DNA of 64,000 nucleotides from assembly GCA_019115605.1 (NCBI GenBank), contig DXDG01000014.1, positions 62,001 through 126,000 of the forward strand. The letters run 5' to 3'. The position numbers and the translations under genes were made by a program. Numbering within the stretch: position 1 is the first letter of the stretch; each line of letters begins with the position of its first letter. The DNA comes from Candidatus Alistipes faecigallinarum. Lineage in GTDB: Bacteria; Bacteroidota; Bacteroidia; Bacteroidales; Rikenellaceae. Of this stretch, positions 1-7,795 are shown in pieces. The notes beneath the pieces are model-generated. The model saw only the letters and a program-made list of their open reading frames with translations, did not search any database and was not told where the DNA came from.

Positions 1-1189
1 AGATGTATTCGGGTTCGGTGCAGAGGTCGGGCATGATGCCGCCGCCGTCGTAGACCTTGCGGCCGGCGCGCGTCGTGAACTCCGAGATGAGCGAGTCGGG
101 AACGGTGCGCACGTCGCCCTGCTGCGAGTGCGAGTAGTCCACGGCCTGGATGCAGCGCCCCGAGGGGATGTAGTATTTGGCCGTGGTGAGCTTGAGCATC
201 GTGTTGTAGCCCAGCGGGCGCGTGGTCTGCACGAGCCCCTTGCCGAAGCTCCGCTGGCCGATGAGCACCGCGCGGTCGAGGTCCTGGAGCGCCCCGGCGA
301 CGATCTCCGACGAGGAGGCCGTATTGCCGTTGACGAGCACCGCGAGGGGCAGGTCGGGGAGGATCGGCTCCGACTCGGTGCGGTACTCCTTCTGCTCGGT
401 GCGGCCGCGGGTCGTGAGCACCACGGTCCCCTTGGGCACGAACATCGAGAGTATCTTCACGGCCTCCTGGAGGATGCCGCCGCCGTTCGAGCGGTAGTCG
501 AGGATCAGTCCCCGCAGCTCGCCTTCGCCGCGCAGCCGCTCGATGGCGGCGCGCATCTGCTCGTAGCAGCCCTCGGTGAAGTCGCTGTGGCGGATGTAGC
601 CGATGCCGTCGGCCACCCACCCGGCGTAGGGCACCCCGGGGATCGAGATGCGCTCGCGCCGCAGCGTGACGGTCTGCCGCGTGCTGTCGAGGTGCTCGAC
701 GGTAACCTTCACGCGGCTGCCCGGCTCACCCTTGAGCAGCGTCGAGACCTGCTCGGTCGTGTAGCCCCGGGTCGGCTCTCCGTCGATCGCGAGGATGCGG
801 TCGCCGATCTTCAGTCCGCCGCGGTCGGCCGGCGAGCCTTCGTAGGGCTGGGCGATGCGCACCCAGTCGTCCTTCTGGCGGATGAGGGCCCCCACGCCGC
901 CGTACTTGCCCGTGGTGAGGATCTCGAAGTCGGACATCCCCTCCTCGGAGAAGAATTCCGTGTAGGGATCCAGGTCGCTGACCATGCCCGCGGCGGCCCC
1001 CTCCAGCAGGCGGTCCGCGTCGATCGGATCGACATAGCCCAGCGCGAGCTCGCGCATCATGTTGACCGTGATCTCCATCGTGCGGCCCAGGCCGAAGTCG
1101 TTGCGGCGGGCGAAGATCGCTGTGCCGGCCACGAGCAGCACGGCGGCGGCGATGCCCCAAATGCGGTATTTGCGGTTACTCCTTGTCAT
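1..1189 (-). CDS. S41 family C-terminal processing peptidase (partial, C-terminus off the left edge)
   Basis: Periplasmic serine protease of the Ctp/S41 family, which trims or degrades envelope proteins. The 396 visible codons begin with a signal anchor (residues 10-26), followed by a PDZ domain (about 88-165, with GGVGALIRQ and the GGLKIGDRILAIDG loop) and the S41 core. The catalytic region NTASSSEIVAG lies at about 289-299 and the general-base lysine in SFGKGLVQ at about 317. The rest of the C-terminus lies beyond position 1. The start ATG at 1189 overlaps the stop of the upstream gene by 14 bp, so translation is probably coupled. It is the last visible gene of the lysE-cmk-ispH operon. The family is clear; the substrate is unknown. 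Confidence 0.93.
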   Translation of the reverse strand, partial: MTRSNRKYRIWGIAAAVLLVAGTAIFARRNDFGLGRTMEITVNMMRELALGYVDPIDADRLLEGAAAGMVSDLDPYTEFFSEEGMSDFEILTTGKYGGVGALIRQKDDWVRIAQPYEGSPADRGGLKIGDRILAIDGEPTRGYTTEQVSTLLKGEPGSRVKVTVEHLDSTRQTVTLRRERISIPGVPYAGWVADGIGYIRHSDFTEGCYEQMRAAIERLRGEGELRGLILDYRSNGGGILQEAVKILSMFVPKGTVVLTTRGRTEQKEYRTESEPILPDLPLAVLVNGNTASSSEIVAGALQDLDRAVLIGQRSFGKGLVQTTRPLGYNTMLKLTTAKYYIPSGRCIQAVDYSHSQQGDVRTVPDSLISEFTTRAGRKVYDGGGIMPDLCTEPEYI

Positions 1190-1655
1190 ATTGCTTCATG
1201 CGAATGTACGAATCCAGCCGGTAGATCACGCGCGCCACGCCGCGGCGGATGCCCTCGACGAGGATCCACTGCCCGTACTGCGAGACGAGGATCTCATCCT
1301 CGAAGAGCAGCAGCAGGCGGTGCAGCGTCCCCCTGGCGCGAAAGCGCATCACCCCCTCCTCCTCGCCGACAAGCTCGAAGCCCGCCGAGCGGAAGGCGTT
1401 GAGAATCTGCTCGCGGTGCTCCTCGACGTCGCCCTCGACGCGGCGGGTGATGAAGCCGAACTTCGGGTAGAGGGCCGCCAGCACGACGATGACCGCCGGG
1501 AGCAGCATGCCCCGCGGGGTGTGGAACATGACGTAGAGGCTCTCGCCGAAGGAGAGCCGCGCCAGGCCCGTTGTCAGGTTGAGCGCCATGATCGCTGCAC
1601 AGAGAACGCACAGGGCGACGAAATATTTTGACGCACGGATCAGATAACGTTTCAT
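1176..1655 (-). CDS. Small two-helix inner-membrane protein, unknown function
   Basis: A 159-residue protein I do not recognise. It has two hydrophobic segments (about 8-30 and 48-64) followed by a soluble, charged C-terminal domain (about 70-159), so it is probably an inner-membrane protein with a cytoplasmic tail. Codon use matches its neighbours and its end overlaps the S41 protease start by 14 bp, which supports it as a real gene. It lies 103 bp downstream of ispH, across a gap with two GC-rich hairpins (TCCGGC/GCCGGA at 1690-1706 and a CCCGGG repeat near 1740), which may lower expression of this gene and the protease relative to ispH. Confidence 0.75.
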   Translation of the reverse strand: MKRYLIRASKYFVALCVLCAAIMALNLTTGLARLSFGESLYVMFHTPRGMLLPAVIVVLAALYPKFGFITRRVEGDVEEHREQILNAFRSAGFELVGEEEGVMRFRARGTLHRLLLLFEDEILVSQYGQWILVEGIRRGVARVIYRLDSYIRMKQYDKE

Positions 1656-1758
1656 AGCTTCGGATTTTTCAGGTTTTTTTCAGCAAAATTCCGGCAAAAC
1701 GCCGGATCCTTTCGGGAATCTTCTCTTTTTTCGGTTCTCCCGGGACACCCCGGGCCCC

Positions 1759-2628
1759 TTATGCTTTTCGGCCGAGGGCCCCGACCGCCTCGGCGACGCG
1801 CTGCATGAGCCACCGCGGGGTGGAGGTTGCGCCGCAGATGCCGACCGAGGCGGCCCCTGCGAGCCACGCGGGGTCGATCTCCGCGGCCTCCTCGATGTTG
1901 TATGTCCGGGGGTTGGCCCGGCGGCACACCTCGAAGAGCACCTTGCCGTTCGAGGATTTGCGCCCGCAGACGAAGAGCACCGCGTCGAAGCGGGCGGCAA
2001 ACTGCGCCAGATGCTCCTCGCGGCCCGAGACCTGGCGGCAGATCGTGTCGTCGAGGCGCACCTGCGCGGGGTCGGCCGCGCGGCGCTTCATCTCGGCACC
2101 CAGCCGCTCGAAGAGGGCGATGCTCTGCGTGGTCTGCGAGAGGAAGTGGATCGGGCGCGTGAAGTCGATCTGCGAGAGGTCTTCGGCCCCCTCGATGACG
2201 ATCGTCGGCTCGGCGACCTGTCCCGTGAGCCCCACGACCTCGGCGTGGCCCCGTTTGCCGAGGATCACCACCTGCCCGCCGACGGCCCGCATGGCGGCGT
2301 GGGCCTCCTTGACGCGGCGCTGCAGGCGCGCCACGACGGGGCAGGTGGCGTCGATGAGCGTGATGCCCAGCCGCTGCGCCGCGGCATAGGTCGTCGGCGG
2401 CTCGCCGTGCGCGCGGATGAAGAGGCGGCAGCCCGCCAGGCGCGGCATCTCGTCGTGCGTTACGGTCCGCAGCCCGAGCGCCTCCAGGCGCTGCACCTCG
2501 ACGCGGTTGTGGACGATGTCGCCCAGCGAATAGACCGTGCCGCCCTCGCCGAGGGCCTTCTCGGCCTCGGAGATCGCCCGGACCACGCCGAAGCAGCATC
2601 CCGACCGTTCGTCAATCTCTACGCGCAT
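1759..2628 (-). CDS. ispH: 4-hydroxy-3-methylbut-2-enyl diphosphate reductase
   Basis: IspH (LytB) carries out the last step of the MEP isoprenoid pathway, reducing HMBPP to IPP and DMAPP with a 4Fe-4S cluster. The three cluster cysteines are visible as Cys12 (GCCFGV), Cys96 (DATCP) and Cys197 (DTICRQ). The substrate-binding histidines are His40 (VHN), His74 (RAHG) and His128, with the proton-relay Glu130 in GHAEV. The length of 289 aa is typical. It sits 51 bp downstream of cmk in the same operon, a pairing I recall from other Bacteroidales. The start ATG at 2628 is the first in frame and gives the usual short N-terminus. Confidence 0.97.
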   Translation of the reverse strand: MRVEIDERSGCCFGVVRAISEAEKALGEGGTVYSLGDIVHNRVEVQRLEALGLRTVTHDEMPRLAGCRLFIRAHGEPPTTYAAAQRLGITLIDATCPVVARLQRRVKEAHAAMRAVGGQVVILGKRGHAEVVGLTGQVAEPTIVIEGAEDLSQIDFTRPIHFLSQTTQSIALFERLGAEMKRRAADPAQVRLDDTICRQVSGREEHLAQFAARFDAVLFVCGRKSSNGKVLFEVCRRANPRTYNIEEAAEIDPAWLAGAASVGICGATSTPRWLMQRVAEAVGALGRKA

Positions 2629-2679
2629 GGCTCTGTCGTTTGGTTGGTGCGGTTTATACGGTTTATACGGTTGCGGCCC

Positions 2680-3390
2680 CTACCGTGCGGCGAGGACCCG
2701 TTCGTATTCGCGGAGGAACCACTCCATCTGCTCCCCGACGCTCATGTGGCTGTTGTCCAGCACGATGGCGTCTTCGGCCTGCCGCAGCGGCGAGACCGCG
2801 CGGCTCATGTCGGCGCGGTCGCGCTCGCGGACGTTGCGCTCGATCTCTTCGAGCGAGACCTCGTCGCCCCTGGCGCGCAGCTCGTCGTAGCGGCGGCGCG
2901 CCCGCACCGCGGGGTCGGCCGTCATGAAGATCTTCAGCTCGGCGTCGGGGAAGACCACCGTGCCGATGTCGCGGCCGTCCATCACCACGCCGCGGCGGCG
3001 TCCCATCTCCTGCTGCATGGCCACCAGCTTGCTCCGCACCTCGGGAATGGCGCTCACGCGGCTCACGCAGTTCGAAACCTCGATCGTGCGGATCCGCCCC
3101 TCGGCCAGGTCGCCGTTGACGTAGATGTCGCTGGCACCCCGCTCGGGGTTGAAGCGGAAGGTGATCGAGATCTCGCCCAGCAGCCGCACCACGGCCTCCT
3201 CGTCGACGATGCCCGAGCGGATGGCCCCGTGGTCGAGGGCGTAGAGCGTTACGGCGCGGTACATGGCGCCCGTGTCGATGAAGATGTAGCCCAGGCGTGC
3301 GGCGATGGCCTTGGCGAAGGTGCTCTTGCCGCACGACGAGAAGCCGTCGATGGCGATTATGATCTTGGGAGCTTTTTTAGTGTCCGACAT
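2680..3390 (-). CDS. cmk: Cytidylate kinase
   Basis: (d)CMP kinase, which phosphorylates CMP and dCMP with ATP in the cytoplasm for nucleotide supply. The P-loop GFSSCGKST is at residues 16-24, followed by the family motif DTGAMYRAVTLYAL. The CMP-binding insert and the DGRDIGTVVFPDAELKIF segment are present, as are the late arginines of the LID (RRRYDELRARG). The length of 236 aa is normal. Its start overlaps the end of the LysE-type exporter by 14 bp, indicating coupled translation, and ispH follows 51 bp later. Confidence 0.96.
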   Translation of the reverse strand: MSDTKKAPKIIIAIDGFSSCGKSTFAKAIAARLGYIFIDTGAMYRAVTLYALDHGAIRSGIVDEEAVVRLLGEISITFRFNPERGASDIYVNGDLAEGRIRTIEVSNCVSRVSAIPEVRSKLVAMQQEMGRRRGVVMDGRDIGTVVFPDAELKIFMTADPAVRARRRYDELRARGDEVSLEEIERNVRERDRADMSRAVSPLRQAEDAIVLDNSHMSVGEQMEWFLREYERVLAAR

Positions 3391-4054
3391 GGGGGAAGAT
3401 GGAGAAAAAGGTGGATAATATGGTGTAGATGCCGAGGAGCCCGATCAGGAGCCCCGCGACATGGTTGATCGTCAGCATGTGGCGCGGACGGAAGCGCCGG
3501 CGGAAGAGGCTGATGACCGAGGCCAGCAGCGTCCACCAGGCCGAAGCTCCGGTGAAGAACCCGGCGATGACGAAGACCGCGCGCACGAAGCCGCCGATGC
3601 CCGTTCCGGCCACCTCGCCGCTCGAAATCTTGAAGACGGCGAAGAAGGCCAGGATGTAGGGGATGACCATGATGAAGTTGGCGATCGTCAGCCCGAAGAT
3701 CGAGGCGAAGTCCTGCCACAGGGAGCTCTTCCCGGCGCGGTTGCGGCGGATCTGCGGCACGGGGTTCTGCGTGAAGATGTAGACGCCGACGATCACCACG
3801 AAGATGCCGCCGATGACGCGCAGCAGCGTGTTGTACTGCTCGATCTGCGTCTGGAGCATCGAGTAGAAGAAGAGGGCCGCCATGGCCATGAAGGTGTCGG
3901 CGCAGGCCACGCCGATGCCCGAGACGATGCCCGAGCGGCGGCTCTTCGAGAGCGTCCGCTGGATGCAGAGCACCGCCACGGGGCCGACCGTGATCGACGC
4001 CGCGACACCCACGCAGAAGCCGCGGATGAGGTCGTTCAGAATTCCGAGAGTCAT
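3377..4054 (-). CDS. LysE/RhtB-family amino-acid exporter
   Basis: Integral membrane exporter of the LysE superfamily, 225 aa. It has the family N-terminus (GFCVGVAASITVGPVAVLCI, about residues 9-28) and about six membrane segments. I chose the ATG at 4054. An upstream in-frame ATG at 4087 lies inside the -7 box of the promoter at 4085-4092, so it cannot be part of the transcript. It is the first gene of the operon with cmk, ispH, a small membrane protein and an S41 protease. The substrate cannot be told from sequence; LysE relatives export basic amino acids, threonine, homoserine or other small amines. Confidence 0.85.
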   Translation of the reverse strand: MTLGILNDLIRGFCVGVAASITVGPVAVLCIQRTLSKSRRSGIVSGIGVACADTFMAMAALFFYSMLQTQIEQYNTLLRVIGGIFVVIVGVYIFTQNPVPQIRRNRAGKSSLWQDFASIFGLTIANFIMVIPYILAFFAVFKISSGEVAGTGIGGFVRAVFVIAGFFTGASAWWTLLASVISLFRRRFRPRHMLTINHVAGLLIGLLGIYTILSTFFSIFPHVGH

Positions 4055-4084
4055 GGTTGCCGGCTTACCTGAATTTTTAGGGAA

Positions 4085-4116
4085 CAAAGATAATACATGC
4101 CGTGCGCACCGCCAAA
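4085..4116 (-). promoter_or_regulatory. Bacteroidetes sigma-A promoter for the lysE-cmk-ispH operon
   Basis: On the minus strand the sequence reads TTTG (4116-4113), a 20-bp spacer, then TATCTTTG (4092-4085). Both boxes are exact matches to the Bacteroidetes -33/-7 consensus (TTTG, 19-21 bp, TAnnTTTG). Transcription should start near 4079, about 25 nt before the chosen ATG at 4054. Confidence 0.85.
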
Positions 4117-4212
4117 TTTATTTGGTGCGGGACGCGGTGCGGCGCGTCATTCTGTTGATAAGTTATCGATAAGTTCCCGCGTGCGGGGGTACACGGTGGC
4201 CCGGAAAAAACG

Positions 4213-4220
4213 TATATTTG
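4213..4220 (+). promoter_or_regulatory. -7 box of the DUF3467 gene promoter
   Basis: TATATTTG matches the Bacteroidetes -7 consensus exactly and lies 16 bp before the ATG at 4237. No TTTG is found at the expected -33 position, so activity may be modest or activator-assisted. A TTATCGATAA palindrome with two GATAAGTT repeats lies upstream at 4157-4175 and could be an operator, but this is a guess. Confidence 0.6.
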
Positions 4221-4236
4221 CCAAAACTGCGCAATC

Positions 4237-4542
4237 ATGACGGAGACAACACCTTTCGGAATCGACCTTGAGCTGGACGAAACGGTGGCCGAGGGCCACT
4301 ACTCGAATCTGGCGATCATATCCCACTCCACCTCGGAGTTCATCATCGATTTTGCCGCGGTGCTGCCCGGCGTGCAGAAGGCCCGCGTCAAGAGCCGCAT
4401 CATCCTCACCCCCGAACATGCCAAGCGGCTGCTGCGCTCGCTGCAGGAGAACATCGTCCGCTACGAGAGCAACGTGGGCAAGATCGTGATTCCGGTTCCT
4501 TCGAGCCCCGGAGACACGGGCCCCAAGATGGGTCAGGCGTAG
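4237..4542 (+). CDS. DUF3467 family protein
   Basis: A 101-residue cytoplasmic protein of the DUF3467 family, which is common in Bacteroidetes and has no established role. The family features are visible: an N-terminal acidic stretch, YSNLAIISHSTSEFIIDFA at about residues 24-42, the VKSRIILTPEHAKRLL segment at about 51-66, and a C-terminal helix. It is a single-gene unit with its own promoter (4213-4220) and an intrinsic terminator 28 bp after the stop. In other Bacteroidales I recall this gene near RNA polymerase genes, but nothing in this window shows such a link. Confidence 0.85.
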   Translation: MTETTPFGIDLELDETVAEGHYSNLAIISHSTSEFIIDFAAVLPGVQKARVKSRIILTPEHAKRLLRSLQENIVRYESNVGKIVIPVPSSPGDTGPKMGQA

Positions 4543-4570
4543 TTTCTTCCCGATAGACTTGAAATGGGGT

Positions 4571-4599
4571 CCGGCATCGTTGGCGATGCCGGTTTTTTT
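4571..4599 (+). terminator. Intrinsic terminator after the DUF3467 gene
   Basis: A perfect 9-bp stem (CCGGCATCG/CGATGCCGG) with a TTGG loop is followed directly by seven T residues. Confidence 0.95.
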
Positions 4600-4680
4600 G
4601 TGCCCGCGCGGATGCGGCGGGCCGGGCGGAGCCTGCCCGGCGGCGGGATCGGCGGCGGGATCGGAAACGGGGAGGTGCCG

Positions 4681-4819
4681 GGGGAGGCGCCGGGCTTCTT
4701 CGTCGGGCATCTCTTCGCGGGGGTCGGGCCGGGTCCGGAGACTGGATCGGGGAGGCGCCGGGCTTCTTCGCCGGGGCTCTTCGTCGGACTTCTCTTCGCG
4801 GGGGTCGGGCCGGGTCCGG
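4681..4819. repeat. Two imperfect GC-rich tandem copies in a gene-free stretch
   Basis: A unit beginning GGGGAGGCGCCGGGCTTCTT and ending GGGCCGGGTCCGG occurs at 4681-4738 and again at 4749-4819. The second copy is 13 nt longer. The surrounding 4600-4860 is very GC-rich, and the minus strand is C-rich. Frames that stay open across it are low-complexity Pro/Ala/Arg strings with no family resemblance, so I call no gene between 4600 and 5322. See the findings for a possible Rho-loading role. Confidence 0.8.
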
Positions 4820-5039
4820 CGGCGGCGAAACAGCCGGTGGCGGCAGCCGCTTCGAAATTGTTCGAAATGTCCTCTTCCGCAAGTCGTCTTTTTCGTCGGA
4901 AAAATTTCCGGAACGGATTAAAACTGGGTCGGAATATCCTCCCGGCGGGTTTCCGAAAGCGGGCTTCGCGAAAAAAAACTGTACGATAGTTCGCATAAGC
5001 GCCCGTTCGGCAAAAATTTCCCGAAATGAACAATCCCGA

Positions 5040-5198
5040 TTTAAACGTTGGTATAGTACTTGCAAATATAACATATAAATTTCAACCCTCAAAATAAAAA
5101 TCAATATATTGTGGGACAACATTATAGAAAAATGATAAAAACCGCTTCACAGGTAGCTGCAGGCCCGATTTGCCCTGCGGAAAAAACCAACGAATAAA
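5040..5198. promoter_or_regulatory. Candidate invertible promoter segment upstream of the fimbrial operon (OFF orientation)
   Basis: An AT-rich island in GC-rich surroundings carries an exact Bacteroidetes promoter on the MINUS strand: TTTG at 5093-5090, a 19-bp spacer, and TATATTTG at 5070-5063. It reads left, away from the fimbrial genes and into gene-free DNA. It is bracketed by inverted repeats that match at 11 of 13 positions, TTTAAACGTTGGT (5040-5052) and ACCAACGAATAAA (5186-5198). A second, looser pair (13 of 19) lies outside at 4993-5011 and 5233-5251. Between 5053 and 5322 the plus strand has no TAnnTTTG box. Inversion would place the promoter about 140 nt before the ATG at 5323. The promoter is seen directly; invertibility is inferred. 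Confidence 0.5.
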
Positions 5199-5289
5199 CA
5201 AATAAATTTTCCTCCATGCCGGTCTGTAAACGGCCGATGCGCCGCTATTGCATGCTGACGGGAGAGTAATGGACCTTATAAGATAACCC

Positions 5290-5306
5290 GAATCCTTTTC
5301 GGATTC
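5290..5306 (+). promoter_or_regulatory. Small hairpin in the leader of the fimbrial operon
   Basis: GAATCC and GGATTC form a perfect 6-bp stem around a TTTTC loop, ending 16 nt before the ATG at 5323. It could affect initiation at the first gene. No T tract follows, so it is not a terminator. Confidence 0.35.
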
Positions 5307-5322
5307 ACGAGAAAATCAACTC

Positions 5323-6741
5323 ATGCGGCAATTGTACAAAACAGGGATGAGCGCGCTGCTCTGCCTTTGGGGCTTTTTGCCGGGAGCGAAGGCGCAATCC
5401 GATCCGGTCTGCATCCGTTTCCGGCAGGGCAGCTCCGTGATCGAGCGTGCGGCTGCAGAGACCGCGTCGCTTCCGGGCGAATGGTCGGAATCTCTGCATG
5501 ACGGAGCGGAATCCACCTTGCGGATCCGGCTGCGGGGCGCCGCGTCGCCCGACGGCTCGACGGCAACGAGCGAACGGCTGGCCGAAGAGCGTGCCGAAGC
5601 GGTCCGGGAGTGGCTCTGCGAAGAGAAGGCCTTCCCCCGGGAGGTGATCTCCGTCGAGGCGGTGGGGATCGACTGGCAGGGCCTCGAGGCGCTCGTGGCG
5701 GCCGATGCCTCGTGCCCGGCGCGCGCGGAGGTGCTCGAAATCCTCCGGGAGACCCCCGAGTGGATCTGCGACGACCAGGACCGCGTGGTCGACGGCCGCA
5801 AGAAGCAGCTCATGGAGCTGCAGGGCGGCGTACCTTATAAATATATGGCCGAGAGGCTCTTCCCCGCCCTGCGCTGTGTCGCCATCATCGCGGAAGGGTG
5901 GAACGCCCCGGCTCCCGAGCGGCTGACCGCCGCCGGAGAGACTGCCGCCGGGGTGGAAGAGGCCGGAATGGAGGAGACCGGGTTTGCGGAGACCGGAGCG
6001 GCCGTGCAAACCGATGCTGCAGCGGAGGCTGCCGAACTTCCGGCCCGGGCCCAGGACGGCCCGCAAGCCGGGACCCCCGCAATGGAGACCCCCGCGGCCG
6101 GGACCCCCGCAATGGAGACCCCCGCGGCCGGGATTTCCGCAGTGGAGGCCCCCGCAGTTGGGGCCCCCGCAGCGACGCAGCCGGAGCCAACCGACGCCGA
6201 CAAGGCCGCCGTGCGGGAGCCCCTGCACCGGCTGGCCATCAAGACCAACCTGCTCTACGATGCCATCCTCATGCCCTCGCTCGAGGTGGAGTACCGGATC
6301 GATGACCGCTGGTCGGTGGCCGTGGAGGGCGATGTGGCGTGGTGGAAGCGCGACAGAGCCCACAAATACTACCAGATCTCCACGATCCTTGCCGAGGGCC
6401 GCTACTGGTTCCATACCCGGGAGCCCTGGCACGGACACTACGTCGGCGTGTTCGCCGGCGGGAGCTGGTACGACCTCGAAAACGGCGCGCGGGGCTACAA
6501 GGGCGAGTTCTGGACCGCCGGCATCAGCTACGGATACATGTTCCCGATCGGCCGCTCGTGGTCGCTCGAGGCGGGGCTCGGCGTGGGATTCCTCCGCACG
6601 CGCTACGAGGAGTATCTCCCTCTGGACGGACACTACGTCTACCAGCAGACAAGCCGCACGAACTGGCTCGGCCCCGTCAAGGTGAAGTTCGCCCTTGTCT
6701 GCCGACTCTGGGACATCAACAGGAAAGGAGGCCGCCAATGA
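5323..6741 (+). CDS. DUF3575 outer-membrane protein, first gene of a type V fimbrial operon
   Basis: A secreted 472-aa protein with signal peptide 1-25 (cleavage after GAKA). Residues about 28-170 resemble an OmpA-type domain, including LRGAASPDGSTATSERLAEE. A low-complexity Ala/Pro/Thr linker spans about 195-285. The C-terminus (about 300-472) matches the DUF3575 beta-barrel family: AIKTNLLYDAILMPSLEVEY, then VAWWKRDRAHKYYQ and GPVKVKFALVCRLWDI. DUF3575 proteins commonly sit at the head of Bacteroidetes fimbrial operons and may anchor the fimbria to the outer membrane or peptidoglycan; that role is inferred. The linker DNA contains two perfect 30-bp repeats. The stop overlaps the next start as ATGA. 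Confidence 0.85.
   Translation: MRQLYKTGMSALLCLWGFLPGAKAQSDPVCIRFRQGSSVIERAAAETASLPGEWSESLHDGAESTLRIRLRGAASPDGSTATSERLAEERAEAVREWLCEEKAFPREVISVEAVGIDWQGLEALVAADASCPARAEVLEILRETPEWICDDQDRVVDGRKKQLMELQGGVPYKYMAERLFPALRCVAIIAEGWNAPAPERLTAAGETAAGVEEAGMEETGFAETGAAVQTDAAAEAAELPARAQDGPQAGTPAMETPAAGTPAMETPAAGISAVEAPAVGAPAATQPEPTDADKAAVREPLHRLAIKTNLLYDAILMPSLEVEYRIDDRWSVAVEGDVAWWKRDRAHKYYQISTILAEGRYWFHTREPWHGHYVGVFAGGSWYDLENGARGYKGEFWTAGISYGYMFPIGRSWSLEAGLGVGFLRTRYEEYLPLDGHYVYQQTSRTNWLGPVKVKFALVCRLWDINRKGGRQ
6067..6156 (+). repeat. 30-bp tandem repeat in the DUF3575 linker
   Basis: Two identical 30-bp units at 6067-6096 and 6097-6126 are followed by a degenerate third at 6127-6156. Each encodes ten residues of the type AGTPAMETPA. 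The unit is a multiple of three, so gain or loss would change linker length and keep the frame. Confidence 0.9.
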
Positions 6742-7751
6742 AACGGATCATGATGCGAGGCACCCTGCTGCTGTGCGGCGTGCTGCTGATGAGCGGCTGC
6801 CGCAAGGATCTCTGCTACATCCACGACCGGCACGCACCCCGCGTGCAGATTACCGTGCAACCCGAGTGGGAGTGCGTGTGGGAGTATGACCACGGCATGG
6901 CGTGGTCCGAAAACTGGGACGCGGAGCGTTTCAACCGCGAGTACGAGGAGCTCCATCCCGAACGGGCCACCGGCATCGCGGCCTTCGTCTACAACGAGGA
7001 CGGCACCCGCACGGAGTACCACCTGCCGGACGAGGGCGGCCTGCTGCCGATGTCCGAGGGGCGCAAGTCACTGCTCTTCTACAACGACGACACCTCCTAC
7101 ATCGTCTTCGGGGACCTCGATTCGTGGGCCTCGGCAACCGCCTCGACCCGGACGCGGACCCGCGCGACCTACACCGAACTGCACGGCAACGAACGGACGG
7201 TCAATGCCCCCGACGTGCTCTACTGGGCGCGTGTCGAGCAGCTTGACGCCGAGCGGACGCTCGAACCCGTGGCGCTGCCCGTCCTGCTGCGGCCGCTGGT
7301 CTACACCTACCTGATCCGCTACGAGTTCGACGAGGGGCTGGAGCATGTGGCCCAGGCCCGCGGCGCGCTGGCCGGCATGGCCGGATCGGTCTACCTGCAG
7401 GACGGACATACGGGCGACGAGCCCGCGACGGTGCTCTACGACTGCGAGATAACCGACTACGGCGTCGAGGCCGTCGTAACCTCGTTCGGCGTTCCGGGAT
7501 TCTCGCCCGACACGCGCACCACGCGTGCGGACAACACCCACGGCGTGAACCTTGAGGTGATGCTCACCAACGGCGCCCTCAAGAACTTCGACTTCGACAT
7601 CACGGACCAGATGGCCCAGCAGCCCCGCGGCGGCGTCATCACCGTCTCGGGCCTCACGGTCTCGCGCGAGGAGGCGGCGGTCGAATCGGGCTTCGACGTG
7701 GTCGTGGACGGGTGGGGCGAGTACGAGGATATCGAAATGCCGCTCAACTGA
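6738..7751 (+). CDS. DUF5119-type fimbrial lipoprotein (possible Mfa2/FimB-like anchor)
   Basis: A 337-aa lipoprotein with signal peptide and lipobox LLMSGC (acylated Cys about residue 20). It is followed by RKDLCYIHDRHAPRVQITV, the N-terminal pattern of the DUF5119 family found next to fimbrillin genes. The start at 6738 overlaps the DUF3575 stop (ATGA) and gives a proper lipoprotein signal, so I prefer it to longer in-frame extensions inside the DUF3575 gene. By analogy with Mfa2/FimB, it may cap or anchor fimbrillin polymers at the outer membrane; this is inferred from position and family. The fimbrillin genes follow 44 bp later. Confidence 0.8.
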   Translation: MKRIMMRGTLLLCGVLLMSGCRKDLCYIHDRHAPRVQITVQPEWECVWEYDHGMAWSENWDAERFNREYEELHPERATGIAAFVYNEDGTRTEYHLPDEGGLLPMSEGRKSLLFYNDDTSYIVFGDLDSWASATASTRTRTRATYTELHGNERTVNAPDVLYWARVEQLDAERTLEPVALPVLLRPLVYTYLIRYEFDEGLEHVAQARGALAGMAGSVYLQDGHTGDEPATVLYDCEITDYGVEAVVTSFGVPGFSPDTRTTRADNTHGVNLEVMLTNGALKNFDFDITDQMAQQPRGGVITVSGLTVSREEAAVESGFDVVVDGWGEYEDIEMPLN

Positions 7752-7795
7752 TTGAACCCAAAAACACCATTTACAATAACCCCAAAAAATCATTC

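Noticed and set aside
4147..5122. Several overlapping minus-strand frames through the GC-rich repeats before the fimbrial operon
   Set aside because: They encode Pro/Ala/Arg low-complexity sequence made by the tandem repeats and lack a credible start context, although a promoter does read into this stretch.
5165..5172. A plus-strand promoter for the fimbrial operon at CCGATTTG
   Set aside because: It lacks the TA of the -7 box and has no TTTG at -33.
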